A stretch of DNA of 64,000 bases, taken from the NCBI RefSeq assembly GCF_000181875.2, contig NZ_ABJZ02000001.1:1-64000 (forward strand), written 5' to 3'. The notes under the pieces are model-generated. The model was given only the letters and a program-made list of their open reading frames with translations, was not told the DNA's origin and made no database searches. The DNA comes from [Borrelia] finlandensis. Its GTDB lineage: Bacteria > Spirochaetota > Spirochaetia > Borreliales > Borreliaceae. The position numbers and the translations under genes were made by a program. Below are positions 27,795 to 37,241 of this stretch, piece after piece. How positions within the stretch are numbered: the first letter of the stretch is position 1; the number at the start of each line of letters is the position of its first letter.

Positions 27795-29315
27795 ATGAAA
27801 TTTGTTTTGAATAATTTATTTAAAGGTTACCCTGTATATTTTTTCTTATTTTTTTCCTGCCTTACTACAGATAGATCTATTCAAGATTCTCATATTAGTG
27901 ATATTGTAGAGAATAAAAAAGAAGTAGCCATTATTGATGATAATAATGTTGTTCTTGAGAGTAATGAGGGTAAATTTAAAAGAGACTATTTGATAGGATT
28001 AAAAGATAATGAATCTTTTTTCCTTAGCGATGCTTTTTTAAAAGAAAATAATTTTTATTTTAAAAAAGCCAGAGAAAGTTATGCTAAAAAAAATATTGGC
28101 TTGACAAATTATTATTTGAATAAAATAGTAACTAATGAGAATCAACACAGCAGAGAATTGCTAGCTAAAGCGAATTTGTTTTTTGGATATGTAAATTATG
28201 AGAATGGTTTTTATGATCTTTCCGAATATAATTTTGATCTATTTTTAAAAGACTATAAATATTCTCATGCTAGTTTAAGATCAGCTGAATTAAAATATCT
28301 TGTTAAAGAAAAATCTGATGCAATTTCTGCATTTAAAGAGATTAATGAATTTTCTATCTCGGGTTATGATAAAGAGATTTATGGTTTTTTAAGTAATAAA
28401 CTTGGAGTAAGTCATTTAAACTTAGAGTCTTTAGGATTTCTTGACAACAGCGTTTTTGATACATTTGTCTTTAATGACAATATATTTGTAACTAATATAT
28501 TAGGAGGGCTTTTAAGATATAATATTAAAAAAAATGATTGTAGGGTCTATCTTAAGGATAAAAAAAGCATTTTTTTAAATGGCATTAGGGGTTTTGCGGA
28601 TTATAATGGAACAGTTTATATTGGTGGTAAAAATGTTGTTTATTATATAGATGATGTTGATGGGGATTTAAAGCAAATAAATGTTCCCGGTAATGCTGAT
28701 TTTAGCAATGTACAAGTTTTGCTTGCTGTTAAAAATGGAATATTTGTTGGCACTCTAAATTCTGGGTTATGGTTTTATGATTTAAAAAATTGGAAAAATA
28801 TACCGCTTGGATCTAATAAAATTTCTTCACTCTGCTTTGATAGTTTAAAAAATTTATTATTAGTTGGAACAGTTGACAAGGCTATTTATAGTGTTAATGT
28901 CGACAATTTGAAAAAGATTGAACATTTGGATTTTTTTAGCAAAAATGATAATGAAAAAAATATTAATTTTATAAAAGAATATAAAGATAGTTATTTTGTT
29001 GGAACATATGGTGGGGGTCTTTTTGAATTAAATTTAAATAAAAATAGCTACAAAAAGCACGTTATTGCCAGTAATATTGATGTTAATTATTTTATGGATA
29101 TGGAGATTAAAGATAAAAAGCTATTGTTTGCAACCTTTGATCATGGGCTATTGATTTATGATTCTGAAAATGGCAATTGGGATTATTTTGGACCCAATAA
29201 TGGGCTTCTTAGTTTGAATTTAATAAAAGTTTCTAGATTTGAAAATTATGTCATACTGGGCACTATTAATAACGGTTTGGTTTTTGTAGATGAAAATATT
29301 AAAAAACAGTTATGA
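27795..29315 (+). CDS. Putative lipoprotein with TPR-like and beta-propeller-like regions
   Basis: The 506-residue product has a hydrophobic N terminus ending VYFFLFFSC, a plausible spirochetal lipobox with Cys22 as the lipidated residue. Residues ~80-200 look like helical repeats (YYLNKIVTNENQHSRELLAKA). From ~225 onward there are repeated segments such as GLLRYNIKKNDC, GLWFYDLKNWKNI, GGGLFELNLNKN and GLLIYDSENGNW, resembling blades of two-component-regulator-type beta propellers. It overlaps lptF by 26 bases. I cannot name the family. A periplasmic scaffold or binding protein is likely. Confidence 0.8.
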   Translation: MKFVLNNLFKGYPVYFFLFFSCLTTDRSIQDSHISDIVENKKEVAIIDDNNVVLESNEGKFKRDYLIGLKDNESFFLSDAFLKENNFYFKKARESYAKKNIGLTNYYLNKIVTNENQHSRELLAKANLFFGYVNYENGFYDLSEYNFDLFLKDYKYSHASLRSAELKYLVKEKSDAISAFKEINEFSISGYDKEIYGFLSNKLGVSHLNLESLGFLDNSVFDTFVFNDNIFVTNILGGLLRYNIKKNDCRVYLKDKKSIFLNGIRGFADYNGTVYIGGKNVVYYIDDVDGDLKQINVPGNADFSNVQVLLAVKNGIFVGTLNSGLWFYDLKNWKNIPLGSNKISSLCFDSLKNLLLVGTVDKAIYSVNVDNLKKIEHLDFFSKNDNEKNINFIKEYKDSYFVGTYGGGLFELNLNKNSYKKHVIASNIDVNYFMDMEIKDKKLLFATFDHGLLIYDSENGNWDYFGPNNGLLSLNLIKVSRFENYVILGTINNGLVFVDENIKKQL

Positions 29316-30579
29316 GTCTTACATAATTGCTGAATTTTTTAAATATTTTTTAATTACGTTTTTATTTTTCTTTTTCGTATTTTTTATAAATCAAATTTTA
29401 TTCTTTATGAGAATACTTCTTCAAAATTATGTTCCCTTTTTTAAGGCTTTTATTTTTATTATATATTCTCTTCCTATGGTTATTGCGCTTTCTCCCCCTT
29501 TTGCTTCTTTGATTTCAGTAATTCTTACTATTCATAAATTCAAGCTTCACAATGAAATTTTAGCTTTTCGTTCAATTGGCATATCAATTTTTGATTTACT
29601 TGTCCCATTTTTTAAATTAGGAATAGTTATTGCTTTTGTATCTTTTATATCTAATGATATTTTACTTCCACTTGGATCTATTGGCAGATTAAAAATTTTT
29701 AATGAAATAAAAGAAGAAGTTCCCCATTTGGTATTAAAGCCTTATTCAAGCAAACAATATGGAGATTTGATTTTTGTTTCTGGTGAGAAATCGGAAAATG
29801 GTTATAAAAATGTAACTTTTTTTGATAACACTGGGCTTAAGGGTTTTGATAGAATATTTATGGCAAAAAATCTTGATATTAGAAAAGAAAATTTTCAAGT
29901 GTATTTTATTTTAAATGATGTTCTATCTATTGCCTTAACAGATAGTGAGAGTGGATTTTATGATTATTTTTATGCAGATAAGATGAAATATTCAATCGAT
30001 CAGGTTACATTTAGTGATAGTTTTTTATTAAATTATGTAACTCCTTCACAAATGAGCATGAGAGATGTTATAAAATTAATTAAAAAGCAGAATAATTTAA
30101 TTGCAGATTCAAATATAAAAAATAATCTAGAAGGAGACTTTTTAAGTTTAAATTTTTCAAATCTTTATTTGAATTATTTATATAATCAAAACTATTATGT
30201 GGATGAATCTTATGTTTTTGAAAATTTAAACTATATGTATAATTTAAATTTAAATTTTAAACCTTATCAAGATAGAAGCATGAAGCAAAATTTGGCTCTG
30301 TTTAATCTTGAATTTTATCAAAAAATTAGTTTACCGCTTTCAGTTTTATTTTTTATTTTTTTGGCTTTTTCAATGGGAATGTATTCTAATAGGAAATATT
30401 CCATTATTCTTGAGCTTGTAATTTCAATTATTGTTTGTGTTTTTTATTGGGTAATGTTTATTGGTGGAAAAGTTTATACTGTGCAGTATGCACCAAGTCC
30501 TATTATTGTTACTATTTTGCCTAATTTAATTTTAATTATTGCAGGAGCAATTCTCTTTTTGAGATTGTTAAAAAAATGA
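29290..30579 (+). CDS. lptF: LptF/LptG (YjgP/YjgQ) family permease, first of pair
   Basis: In Gram-negative bacteria LptF and LptG are the membrane subunits of the LptB2FG transporter that extracts lipopolysaccharide. The 429-residue product has three N-terminal membrane segments (about 18-40, 55-80, 100-120), a periplasmic beta-jellyroll domain (about 135-330), and three C-terminal segments from about 345. This is the YjgP/YjgQ layout. The N-terminal segment KYFLITFLFFFFVFFINQ and the following IALSPPFASLISVILTIHK fit the family. It overlaps the upstream lipoprotein gene and its own stop overlaps the next family member. F versus G assignment is by gene order only. Confidence 0.85.
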   Translation: MKILKNSYESYIIAEFFKYFLITFLFFFFVFFINQILFFMRILLQNYVPFFKAFIFIIYSLPMVIALSPPFASLISVILTIHKFKLHNEILAFRSIGISIFDLLVPFFKLGIVIAFVSFISNDILLPLGSIGRLKIFNEIKEEVPHLVLKPYSSKQYGDLIFVSGEKSENGYKNVTFFDNTGLKGFDRIFMAKNLDIRKENFQVYFILNDVLSIALTDSESGFYDYFYADKMKYSIDQVTFSDSFLLNYVTPSQMSMRDVIKLIKKQNNLIADSNIKNNLEGDFLSLNFSNLYLNYLYNQNYYVDESYVFENLNYMYNLNLNFKPYQDRSMKQNLALFNLEFYQKISLPLSVLFFIFLAFSMGMYSNRKYSIILELVISIIVCVFYWVMFIGGKVYTVQYAPSPIIVTILPNLILIIAGAILFLRLLKK

Positions 30580-31643
30580 AAATAGATAAGCTTTTTATAA
30601 AAAGCATCATTCTTACTTTTTTGTCCATGAACTTACTTTTCATGATTTTAATTATGCTTGGTGATTTATTTGTCAATCTTCTTAATTATCTTGAAAAGAA
30701 TATTGGCCTTAAGGATATTCTTTATATTTATTATTTATATTTGCCAAAGGCGTTCTCAGATGGAGTGGCTTTATCCTTTCTTTTTGCTATTTCGAATCTT
30801 ATTGGCAATCTTTCTATGAGAAATGAAATAATAGGTCTTTTTAGTTGTGGAGTTCCACTTACCAGGATATTAAAACCAATCATTTTAATTAGTATATTTA
30901 TTTCAGTTGTTCTTTTCTTTTTTGATAATTATTTAGTAATAGATACTATAGCAAGAAGAGATGTTCTTATTAAGAATAGCATTGGCGACAGTAGATCTGG
31001 GGATAAAACTATAATAATAAGAGATCTTGCTAGAGAAATTTATAATATTAAATCTTATGATATTGATGAGAATACTTTTGCTAACTTGATGATTATAATT
31101 AAAGACAGTAAAGATGAGTTTCAAACAAGGTACGATATAAATAAAGCCGAATGGAAAGATAATAAATGGAAGCTTTATGGTATTAGAGAGTTTGTTAAGG
31201 TTGGTAAAAAAATTAAGGAGAACGCCTACGATGTTCTTGATGGGACAGGAATTATTAAGCTAGCGCCTGATTACATAAGAACTGTGATGCTCTCATCAAA
31301 GGCATTAAATTTTACTAAACTTATTAATTGGATAAGTTTTCTCAAATCTGAACGTTTAAATTATTCTGATGCATTTTTTGATTTATTAAATAGGATATTC
31401 TTTTCATTTAGATTGATTCTTCTTAGCTTTACTGTTGGTTTTATTGCTCTTGCTCTTAAAAAAAATATTTTTATACTCAGCCTATTAAATAGCATTGCTT
31501 TTGCTGTTGTTTATGTTATTTCTATTGTAATTTTTAATTTTTTAGCGGATTTAGGCTATTTACATATATATATAGCAAGTTCTTTTACAACTATATTTTT
31601 TTTGATTATCAATTTTTTTGTTTATAGGATTGTTAGGAAATAA
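30576..31643 (+). CDS. lptG: LptF/LptG (YjgP/YjgQ) family permease, second of pair
   Basis: This is the second half of the permease pair. It has 355 residues, three N-terminal membrane segments, a periplasmic domain (about 120-260) and three C-terminal segments (about 270-355). Conserved features include [34 protein letters not shown], matching the LptF/G helix with the family's 'ExxxL' coupling-helix pattern. It starts with ATG overlapping the lptF stop (ATGA). Lyme borreliae are not known to make lipopolysaccharide, so the substrate is more likely another lipid or lipoprotein. Confidence 0.85.
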   Translation: MKIDKLFIKSIILTFLSMNLLFMILIMLGDLFVNLLNYLEKNIGLKDILYIYYLYLPKAFSDGVALSFLFAISNLIGNLSMRNEIIGLFSCGVPLTRILKPIILISIFISVVLFFFDNYLVIDTIARRDVLIKNSIGDSRSGDKTIIIRDLAREIYNIKSYDIDENTFANLMIIIKDSKDEFQTRYDINKAEWKDNKWKLYGIREFVKVGKKIKENAYDVLDGTGIIKLAPDYIRTVMLSSKALNFTKLINWISFLKSERLNYSDAFFDLLNRIFFSFRLILLSFTVGFIALALKKNIFILSLLNSIAFAVVYVISIVIFNFLADLGYLHIYIASSFTTIFFLIINFFVYRIVRK

Positions 31644-31669
31644 TATATATAATTATTTGGGATATTTAT

Positions 31670-32797
31670 ATGTTTAGTGTAATCAAGAATGATAAACATT
31701 CTAATGCAAGGGTTGGATTTTTAAATCTTCCTCATGGTAGAGTAGATACTCCTTGTTTTATGCCAGTTGATACTTTGGAGGCAATGAAAGGATTAAAACA
31801 TGCTGTTCTTGAGAAGTTAGAATGTAATTTGATGCTTGCAAATACTTATCATTTATATTTAAGGCCGGGAATTAAAACTATTGAAAAATATGGTGGTCTT
31901 CATAATTTTACAACTTGGAATAAAAATTTTTTAACCGATTCGGGCAGATTTCAGGTGTTTTCTCTTTCTGATCTGAGAAAAATTGATCTAAAAGGTGTAC
32001 ATTTTAAATCTTATCTGGATGGATCGTATCATTATTTTACTCCCGAGGGAATATTTGCTATGCAGGAAATTTTTGGCAGTGATATTATTATGCCACCTGA
32101 CATTTGCAGTTCTTACGGGATTGATTATAATGAAGCCAATTTATATACAAATATTACAACTAATTGGGCTTGCAGCACATTCAAATCTTATAAAAACAGA
32201 AAAGAGGGATACAACGGGCTTTTATTTTTAATAGCTCAAGGAAATTTTTTTAAAGATTTAAGGAAAAGAAGCATCAATGATATATTGGAATTAGACAGTC
32301 CAGGTATTGTCATTGGAGGCATTTCTGTTGGAGAACCAAGAGAGAAATATTTAGAAATCCTTAAATATAGTTCTTTGTTGATACCAAAAGAAAAACCAAG
32401 GTATGTAATGGGTATTGGCACTCTCCATTACATACTTGATGCCATATATTATGGCATTGATATTTTTTATTGCGTTAATCCCGCAAGAATTGCTAGGCAT
32501 GGGTCTCTTTTGACAGATAATGGGATTATGCGCATTGGTAGAAAGGAGTATAAGGATGATACTTCTCAGATAGAGAAAAATTGCATCTGTACTTTGTGTA
32601 CAAGGTATTCAAAAGGATATTTAAGACATTTAATAAAATCGAAAGAGCTTTTTGTAATAGTTTTGGCAAGTGAGCATAATATCTGCTATATGTTTCGGTT
32701 GATTTCAAAGATCAGAACCGCAATTCTAAATGATGATTTTTTAAACTTTAGAACTTCATATTTAAAAAAGTATGAAGAGGGAAATTTCGATGAATAA
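31670..32797 (+). CDS. tgt: tRNA-guanine transglycosylase family protein lacking the catalytic nucleophile
   Basis: Bacterial TGT exchanges guanine-34 for preQ1 in tRNAs on the queuosine pathway. The 375-residue product aligns along its whole length: [33 protein letters not shown] (Asp90 kept), [23 protein letters not shown], and the zinc site CICTLC with a later His. Two key changes are visible. The GIDMFDC motif carrying the nucleophilic Asp reads GIDIFYC (Tyr267), and the SGGFQ motif reads SGRFQ (Arg93). The protein is thus probably inactive as a classic TGT, or changed in function. It is not interrupted, so it is not an obvious pseudogene. Confidence 0.88.
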   Translation: MFSVIKNDKHSNARVGFLNLPHGRVDTPCFMPVDTLEAMKGLKHAVLEKLECNLMLANTYHLYLRPGIKTIEKYGGLHNFTTWNKNFLTDSGRFQVFSLSDLRKIDLKGVHFKSYLDGSYHYFTPEGIFAMQEIFGSDIIMPPDICSSYGIDYNEANLYTNITTNWACSTFKSYKNRKEGYNGLLFLIAQGNFFKDLRKRSINDILELDSPGIVIGGISVGEPREKYLEILKYSSLLIPKEKPRYVMGIGTLHYILDAIYYGIDIFYCVNPARIARHGSLLTDNGIMRIGRKEYKDDTSQIEKNCICTLCTRYSKGYLRHLIKSKELFVIVLASEHNICYMFRLISKIRTAILNDDFLNFRTSYLKKYEEGNFDE

Positions 32798-34310
32798 ATA
32801 TGTTGTTTCTACAATTTTGGTCATGATTTCCACTTTTTTTTCAAGAATAATGGGCTTTGTAAAGATAAAGATTTTCTCTTATTATTTTGGTGCAAATCTT
32901 GATGCTGATATTTTTAACTATGTTTTCAATATTCCTAATAATTTGCGCAAAATTCTTTCAGAGGGCGCAATGACCTCGGCTTTTTTACCTGAATTTACAC
33001 ATGAAAAAAACAAATCGCACGAAAAAGCTGTTTCTTTTTTCAGAACTGTCATAACCTTTAACATTATTTCCATTGGATTAATTGTTTTAGTTATGATTAT
33101 TTTTGCAAAGCCTATTATGTATTTTATATCTTATTATAGGGGAGAAAACTTAATTTTTGCAAGTTCTGTATTTGGTTATTTGGTATTATATATTTTACTA
33201 ATAAGCTTATCATCAATCTTTGTGTCTGTTCTAAATTCATATAAAATTTTTTTCATTCCTTCATTTTCCCCTATTATGCTTTCTTTTGGAATAATATTGA
33301 GCATATTCTTATTTTATGGTCGTTTTGGAATATATAGTGCTGTTATTGGCGTAATTTTTGGAGGGTTTTTACAATTTTTGATTCCGTTTGCAAATTGCCT
33401 TCTGATTGGTTTTGCCTGGAAACCAACATTTTATTTCAGAGAAAAAGTATTTTTAAATTTTTTAACCAGATGGCTTCGTATGATTTTTGGATTTTCCATT
33501 TCAATTGTTACTCAGCAGATTTCATTTGCATTAGCATCTACCCTTGAGATAGGAAGTGTTTCTATTCTTAGTAATGCTGTAGTTTATTATCAGCTTCCTG
33601 TAGGAATTTTTTATATTTCTATTGCAACAGTGATTTTCCCCAAAATGGCGGAGCACGCTGTTTTGGAGAATAATATAAAATTAAATGCCCTTTTAGTAGA
33701 TGGAATTAAAATTTTATTGTTAATTTTTATTCCAGTGTCTTTTTTAATGTTTATTTGGTCTGATTATATTTTAAATTTATTTCTTATGGGAGGCAAGTTT
33801 TCTATTTATGATACTCAAAAAACAGCGGGTGTTTTGAAATGTTTTCTTTTAGGCCTGCTTTTTTATTCAATGTTTGGTTTTTTCCAAAAATATTATTTTT
33901 CTATTCGTGATGCAAAAACACCGTTTTATTTGAGTGTTTTATTTTCTATTCTTGATATTGCACTTTCTGTTTTTGGTATTAATTATTATGGTTTGAACGC
34001 TTTAGCATTAGCCCAATCTATTTCTTTTATGATTTGTGTAATTGTTTTTTATTTTATAATATTGAAAAGTGGAGTTAAAATTGATTTAATTGAAATTTTA
34101 TTTGTTCTTTTAAAGTCAATTATTACACTTTTTCCTTTATATGCAATTTATTTCTTTTTTGAAAAGTTTCAGTGGGATGTGGGGTTTAGTTTTAAAAATC
34201 TTTATTTTTTAATGGCAGCTGGAATTGTTAGTATTTTTGTTTTGTTTATTTGTTATTCTGTTTTGGGAATAAATAAGCTTTTTAGATATATTAGGGGGGA
34301 TGCTTTATGA
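32790..34310 (+). CDS. murJ: Lipid II flippase MurJ
   Basis: MurJ moves the peptidoglycan precursor lipid II across the inner membrane. The product is a 14-helix-type integral membrane protein of the MATE-like MOP superfamily. It opens with [21 protein letters not shown] and [30 protein letters not shown], the MurJ/MviN signature. An in-frame ATG at 32772 exists, but ATG 32790 has AGAGGG eight bases ahead and starts right at the first conserved segment, so I chose it (506 residues). It overlaps the tgt stop, and its own stop overlaps the next gene. Confidence 0.94.
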   Translation: MNKYVVSTILVMISTFFSRIMGFVKIKIFSYYFGANLDADIFNYVFNIPNNLRKILSEGAMTSAFLPEFTHEKNKSHEKAVSFFRTVITFNIISIGLIVLVMIIFAKPIMYFISYYRGENLIFASSVFGYLVLYILLISLSSIFVSVLNSYKIFFIPSFSPIMLSFGIILSIFLFYGRFGIYSAVIGVIFGGFLQFLIPFANCLLIGFAWKPTFYFREKVFLNFLTRWLRMIFGFSISIVTQQISFALASTLEIGSVSILSNAVVYYQLPVGIFYISIATVIFPKMAEHAVLENNIKLNALLVDGIKILLLIFIPVSFLMFIWSDYILNLFLMGGKFSIYDTQKTAGVLKCFLLGLLFYSMFGFFQKYYFSIRDAKTPFYLSVLFSILDIALSVFGINYYGLNALALAQSISFMICVIVFYFIILKSGVKIDLIEILFVLLKSIITLFPLYAIYFFFEKFQWDVGFSFKNLYFLMAAGIVSIFVLFICYSVLGINKLFRYIRGDAL

Positions 34311-35716
34311 AATACTTTTATTTTTTATTTTTTTTACCTATTTTTAATGTATATGCTCAAAATGTTAATTCTCCAACTCTTCCTAGTCCTCCTTTGTTGC
34401 CCGAAATTACAGAAAATAAGCTTGTTGAGAGAGAAAATTCTTCTAAGGGAGAGAATTTTTCTAATGTTGGTTTAGATGGTAAGTATGTTAACGATACAAT
34501 TCTTTATGGGCTTGATAGCCAAGTGACAAGCATTATAAAAGCTCTTAAAAAATCAAGCGATAGTCAATATAATTTTTCTCTTAAAAAAAGACTTGAGAAA
34601 ACTTTTAATGCTGAGCTTAAAAGGGAAATACTTGAATTGTTTATTTCTCTTAAGTATTCGGGAGGCATTGATACAGCAAATTATATTCTTGAAAATTATG
34701 AGAGTAAAAGATATTCAAACTCTTTATTTGGCTTGGCAATTTCGTATCTTAAGGAGTTTGATGATAAAGAAAAATTAAAAAAAACTCTTATTGACATTCT
34801 TGAAAATAAAGAGGGCAATGTGGTATCTATTGCAGCTTATTATTTAGGAGAGCTTAATGCTCTTGAGTATTCCAAAAACATGATGGAAGTTTTTGAAAAA
34901 TATTCTGGAAATGATGGGGCTAGAAGAGAAATACTTATTGCTCTTGGAAAAATGGCCGCTGTTGATTATCAGGATAGAATTTATGAAATTTCGCTAGATA
35001 ATTACGAGGGCCCATCAATTAAGGCTGCTGCAATCGAAGCGTTGTCATATCTTGCTTCAGATAAAGTAACTGAAAATGCTGATTTATATCTTCAGAGTAA
35101 TAACAATAATTTAAATGTTAAATTAGCTATTATTGCTTCTTTGTCCAAAGATTCTTCTTTAAAGTCTAAAGAGATTTTACAAGGATTTTTAAGAGATTCT
35201 GATGATAATATTAGGTTTAAAGCTATTAATGCAATCAAAGGACATAAGGACTCTTCTGCAAAGGATATTTTGATTTATAAGCTTAAAAGCGATCCATCTC
35301 TTAAAGTTAGGGAGGTTTCTGCTAAGGCTTTGATTGATATGGATCTTGGGAATATTGAGATAAAAAACATTATGTTTGATTTTAAGATTGACAATAATTT
35401 TAAAATTTCAATGTTTAGTTACCTTTTAGATAAGGATTCTCTAAAAGCATTGTCAATTGCTTTAGAAATTGTTAATAAAGAAAATATTAATAGACCCTCA
35501 AATGTTTTAAGAGGTGTTGCTTCAATGTTGGCTGGTAAAAAGGGTAATTTTGATAATTTTTATTCTAAAATCATTGACAGCAAAAATATTGATTTAAGGT
35601 ATTTGGCATTAAAGGGAGCTGTTTATAATAAATCTTCATCGCTTTCTGATAAGCTTAAAAAAATTAAAAGTGAAACGAACTCCGAATATATTAAAATGCT
35701 TTTAAAAGATTATTGA
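34307..35716 (+). CDS. Exported HEAT-repeat protein
   Basis: The 469-residue product has a signal peptide ending VYAQN, a proline-rich linker (PTLPSPPLLPEI), and then many HEAT-like helical repeats. Examples are GNVVSIAAYYLGELNALEY, DGARREILIALGKMAAVD, PSIKAAAIEALSYLASD, DDNIRFKAINAIKGHKDSS and PSLKVREVSAKALIDMD. Such periplasmic solenoids generally serve as protein-binding scaffolds. The specific partner is unknown. ATG overlaps the murJ stop, so it is probably coexpressed with the lipid II flippase, suggesting an envelope role. The gene ends 23 bases from the convergent coaBC. Confidence 0.82.
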   Translation: MKYFYFLFFLPIFNVYAQNVNSPTLPSPPLLPEITENKLVERENSSKGENFSNVGLDGKYVNDTILYGLDSQVTSIIKALKKSSDSQYNFSLKKRLEKTFNAELKREILELFISLKYSGGIDTANYILENYESKRYSNSLFGLAISYLKEFDDKEKLKKTLIDILENKEGNVVSIAAYYLGELNALEYSKNMMEVFEKYSGNDGARREILIALGKMAAVDYQDRIYEISLDNYEGPSIKAAAIEALSYLASDKVTENADLYLQSNNNNLNVKLAIIASLSKDSSLKSKEILQGFLRDSDDNIRFKAINAIKGHKDSSAKDILIYKLKSDPSLKVREVSAKALIDMDLGNIEIKNIMFDFKIDNNFKISMFSYLLDKDSLKALSIALEIVNKENINRPSNVLRGVASMLAGKKGNFDNFYSKIIDSKNIDLRYLALKGAVYNKSSSLSDKLKKIKSETNSEYIKMLLKDY

Positions 35717-35739
35717 TTATTAATAAACTATTAAGCATA

Positions 35740-36912
35740 TTAGTATAAAATTTTTAAAATTTCTTTAGCCACTTCTGATTTTTCCATTTCTGGCAGTTCT
35801 TTTGTGTTTTGTTTATTTATTATATAAACTTTGTTTAAGTTTGAACCAAAATATTTAAGTTCATTTGCAATGATAAAATCCAAGTTTTTATTTTTTAATT
35901 TTTCTTTAGCTTTTTGAATTAAATTTTTAGAACTCTCAGCGCAAAATCCAATAACAATTTGGTTTTTAAGCTTATTGTGTCCTATGTGTTGGATTATGTC
36001 GGGATTTTTTACTAATTTTATATATAATCTATTGATTTTATTTTTTTTAATTTTACTATTGAAAATGTGTTTGGGTTTAAAATCGGCAACAGCGGCGGCT
36101 CCAATTATTATTTCAAATTTATTATATATTTTGAGAGCTTTCTTGTACATTTCCATTGCAGTTTTTATTTTTATAATGTTGACTCCTTCAGGCCCATTTT
36201 CATTGGTTGGTCCTGTAATAATTGTAACTTGAGCTCCTAGTTTGACAGCCTCTTGTGCTAAGCAAAACCCCATTTTTCCCGTTGATGTATTTGAGAAATA
36301 GCGAATTGGATCTATTAATTCTTCAGTTCTGGATGCTGTTATAAGTATTTTTTTGTTTTTTAGGTAGTCTTTTTGATTAAATTCATTCAATATTATTTTT
36401 ATAATTTTTTCTTCATTTTTAAGGCGCCCCAAAGCATTTGATGAGCAAGCCAAAAATCCTTTATCAGGTTCAATGAATTTATAATTATAAGTTTTAAGCT
36501 TTTTTATATTTTCTTTTAAAATAGGGTTTGAATACATTATATTATTCATTGCTATTGCAAAATAAGTAGGAGCTGTGCTTGCAGATATTATTGTAGTTAA
36601 TGCATCATCAGCAATTCCTGATGCAATTTTAGATATTGTGTTGTAGGTAGCAGGAATAATAAGAATTAGGTGTGCCCATTTTGCAATTTTTATATGCTCC
36701 ACCTCATTGTGGTCTAAATCCCACAAATTAGTAATTATTTTGTTCTTAGAAATGGTTTCTAAAGTTAATGGAGCAATAAATTTGGTTGCATTTTGTGTCA
36801 TTATAACTTTAACTTTGTATCCTAATTTAACTAAACTGGAAACTATGTAAACTGACTTGTAAGAGGCTATGCCCCCACATATACCAATTAATATATGTTT
36901 ATTTTTATCCAT
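35740..36912 (-). CDS. coaBC: Bifunctional phosphopantothenoylcysteine decarboxylase / phosphopantothenate-cysteine ligase
   Basis: This enzyme carries out two steps of coenzyme A synthesis. The N-terminal flavoprotein CoaC domain shows ILIGICGGIASYKSVYIV, the VEHIKIAKWAHLILIIPAT segment with the catalytic His, and the ACSSNALGRL segment with the conserved Cys. The C-terminal CoaB domain begins KKILITASRTEELIDPIRYFSNTSTGKMG (nucleotide-binding). Length 390 is normal. No ribosome site precedes the ATG, and a TATAAT lies only nine bases upstream of it, so the mRNA may be leaderless. It is divergent from yhdT-panF, which supply pantothenate. Confidence 0.95.
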   Translation of the reverse strand: MDKNKHILIGICGGIASYKSVYIVSSLVKLGYKVKVIMTQNATKFIAPLTLETISKNKIITNLWDLDHNEVEHIKIAKWAHLILIIPATYNTISKIASGIADDALTTIISASTAPTYFAIAMNNIMYSNPILKENIKKLKTYNYKFIEPDKGFLACSSNALGRLKNEEKIIKIILNEFNQKDYLKNKKILITASRTEELIDPIRYFSNTSTGKMGFCLAQEAVKLGAQVTIITGPTNENGPEGVNIIKIKTAMEMYKKALKIYNKFEIIIGAAAVADFKPKHIFNSKIKKNKINRLYIKLVKNPDIIQHIGHNKLKNQIVIGFCAESSKNLIQKAKEKLKNKNLDFIIANELKYFGSNLNKVYIINKQNTKELPEMEKSEVAKEILKILY

Positions 36913-36921
36913 ATAATATAT

Positions 36922-36931
36922 ATTATATAAT
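36922..36931. promoter_or_regulatory. Overlapping divergent -10 boxes between coaBC and yhdT-panF
   Basis: TATAAT occurs on the minus strand at 36927-36922, nine bases before the coaBC ATG, and on the plus strand at 36926-36931, ahead of the yhdT-like gene. No convincing -35 is visible for either. The region is an alternating AT stretch, so the boxes may be chance, but it is the only space for both promoters. Confidence 0.35.
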
Positions 36932-36986
36932 ATAAGTTATATTTGAATTTATAAATTTTGATGTCCTTTTGTTAAGGTTGTTTTAA

Positions 36987-37181
36987 ATGAGAAATAGGAT
37001 TTTGTACGCTATATTATTGTATGTTTTTATATTTGTATTGTGGTTTTGTTTTGCCTATTTTATTGACACATCAGCTACTATATTTAATATTCCTTTGTGG
37101 TTTTTTTTGTCAGGAATTTTATTCCCCAGTATAAATTTTTTTTTGGTTTGTTTTTTTATTTTAGTAATTAGTAAAACTTGA
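36987..37181 (+). CDS. yhdT: Small two-helix membrane protein, YhdT-like
   Basis: This is a 64-residue hydrophobic protein with two predicted membrane helices (about 5-27 and 37-60) around a short loop containing IPLWFFLSG. Size, helix number and position immediately before panF match the YhdT (DUF997) family, which is commonly encoded next to the sodium/pantothenate symporter and may assist it. It starts at ATG 36987 and is followed 60 bases later by panF on the same strand. Family assignment rests largely on context. Confidence 0.72.
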   Translation: MRNRILYAILLYVFIFVLWFCFAYFIDTSATIFNIPLWFFLSGILFPSINFFLVCFFILVISKT

Positions 37182-37241
37182 TACATTATTGATATTTTTT
37201 TATTTTTAGATTTTCTTAAAAAAAGAAATAGAGGTAGGTTT

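Noticed and set aside
31670-32797. tgt called a pseudogene because the nucleophile is missing.
   Set aside because: The frame is intact over the full length and the zinc site and fold motifs are kept, so loss of function is not shown.
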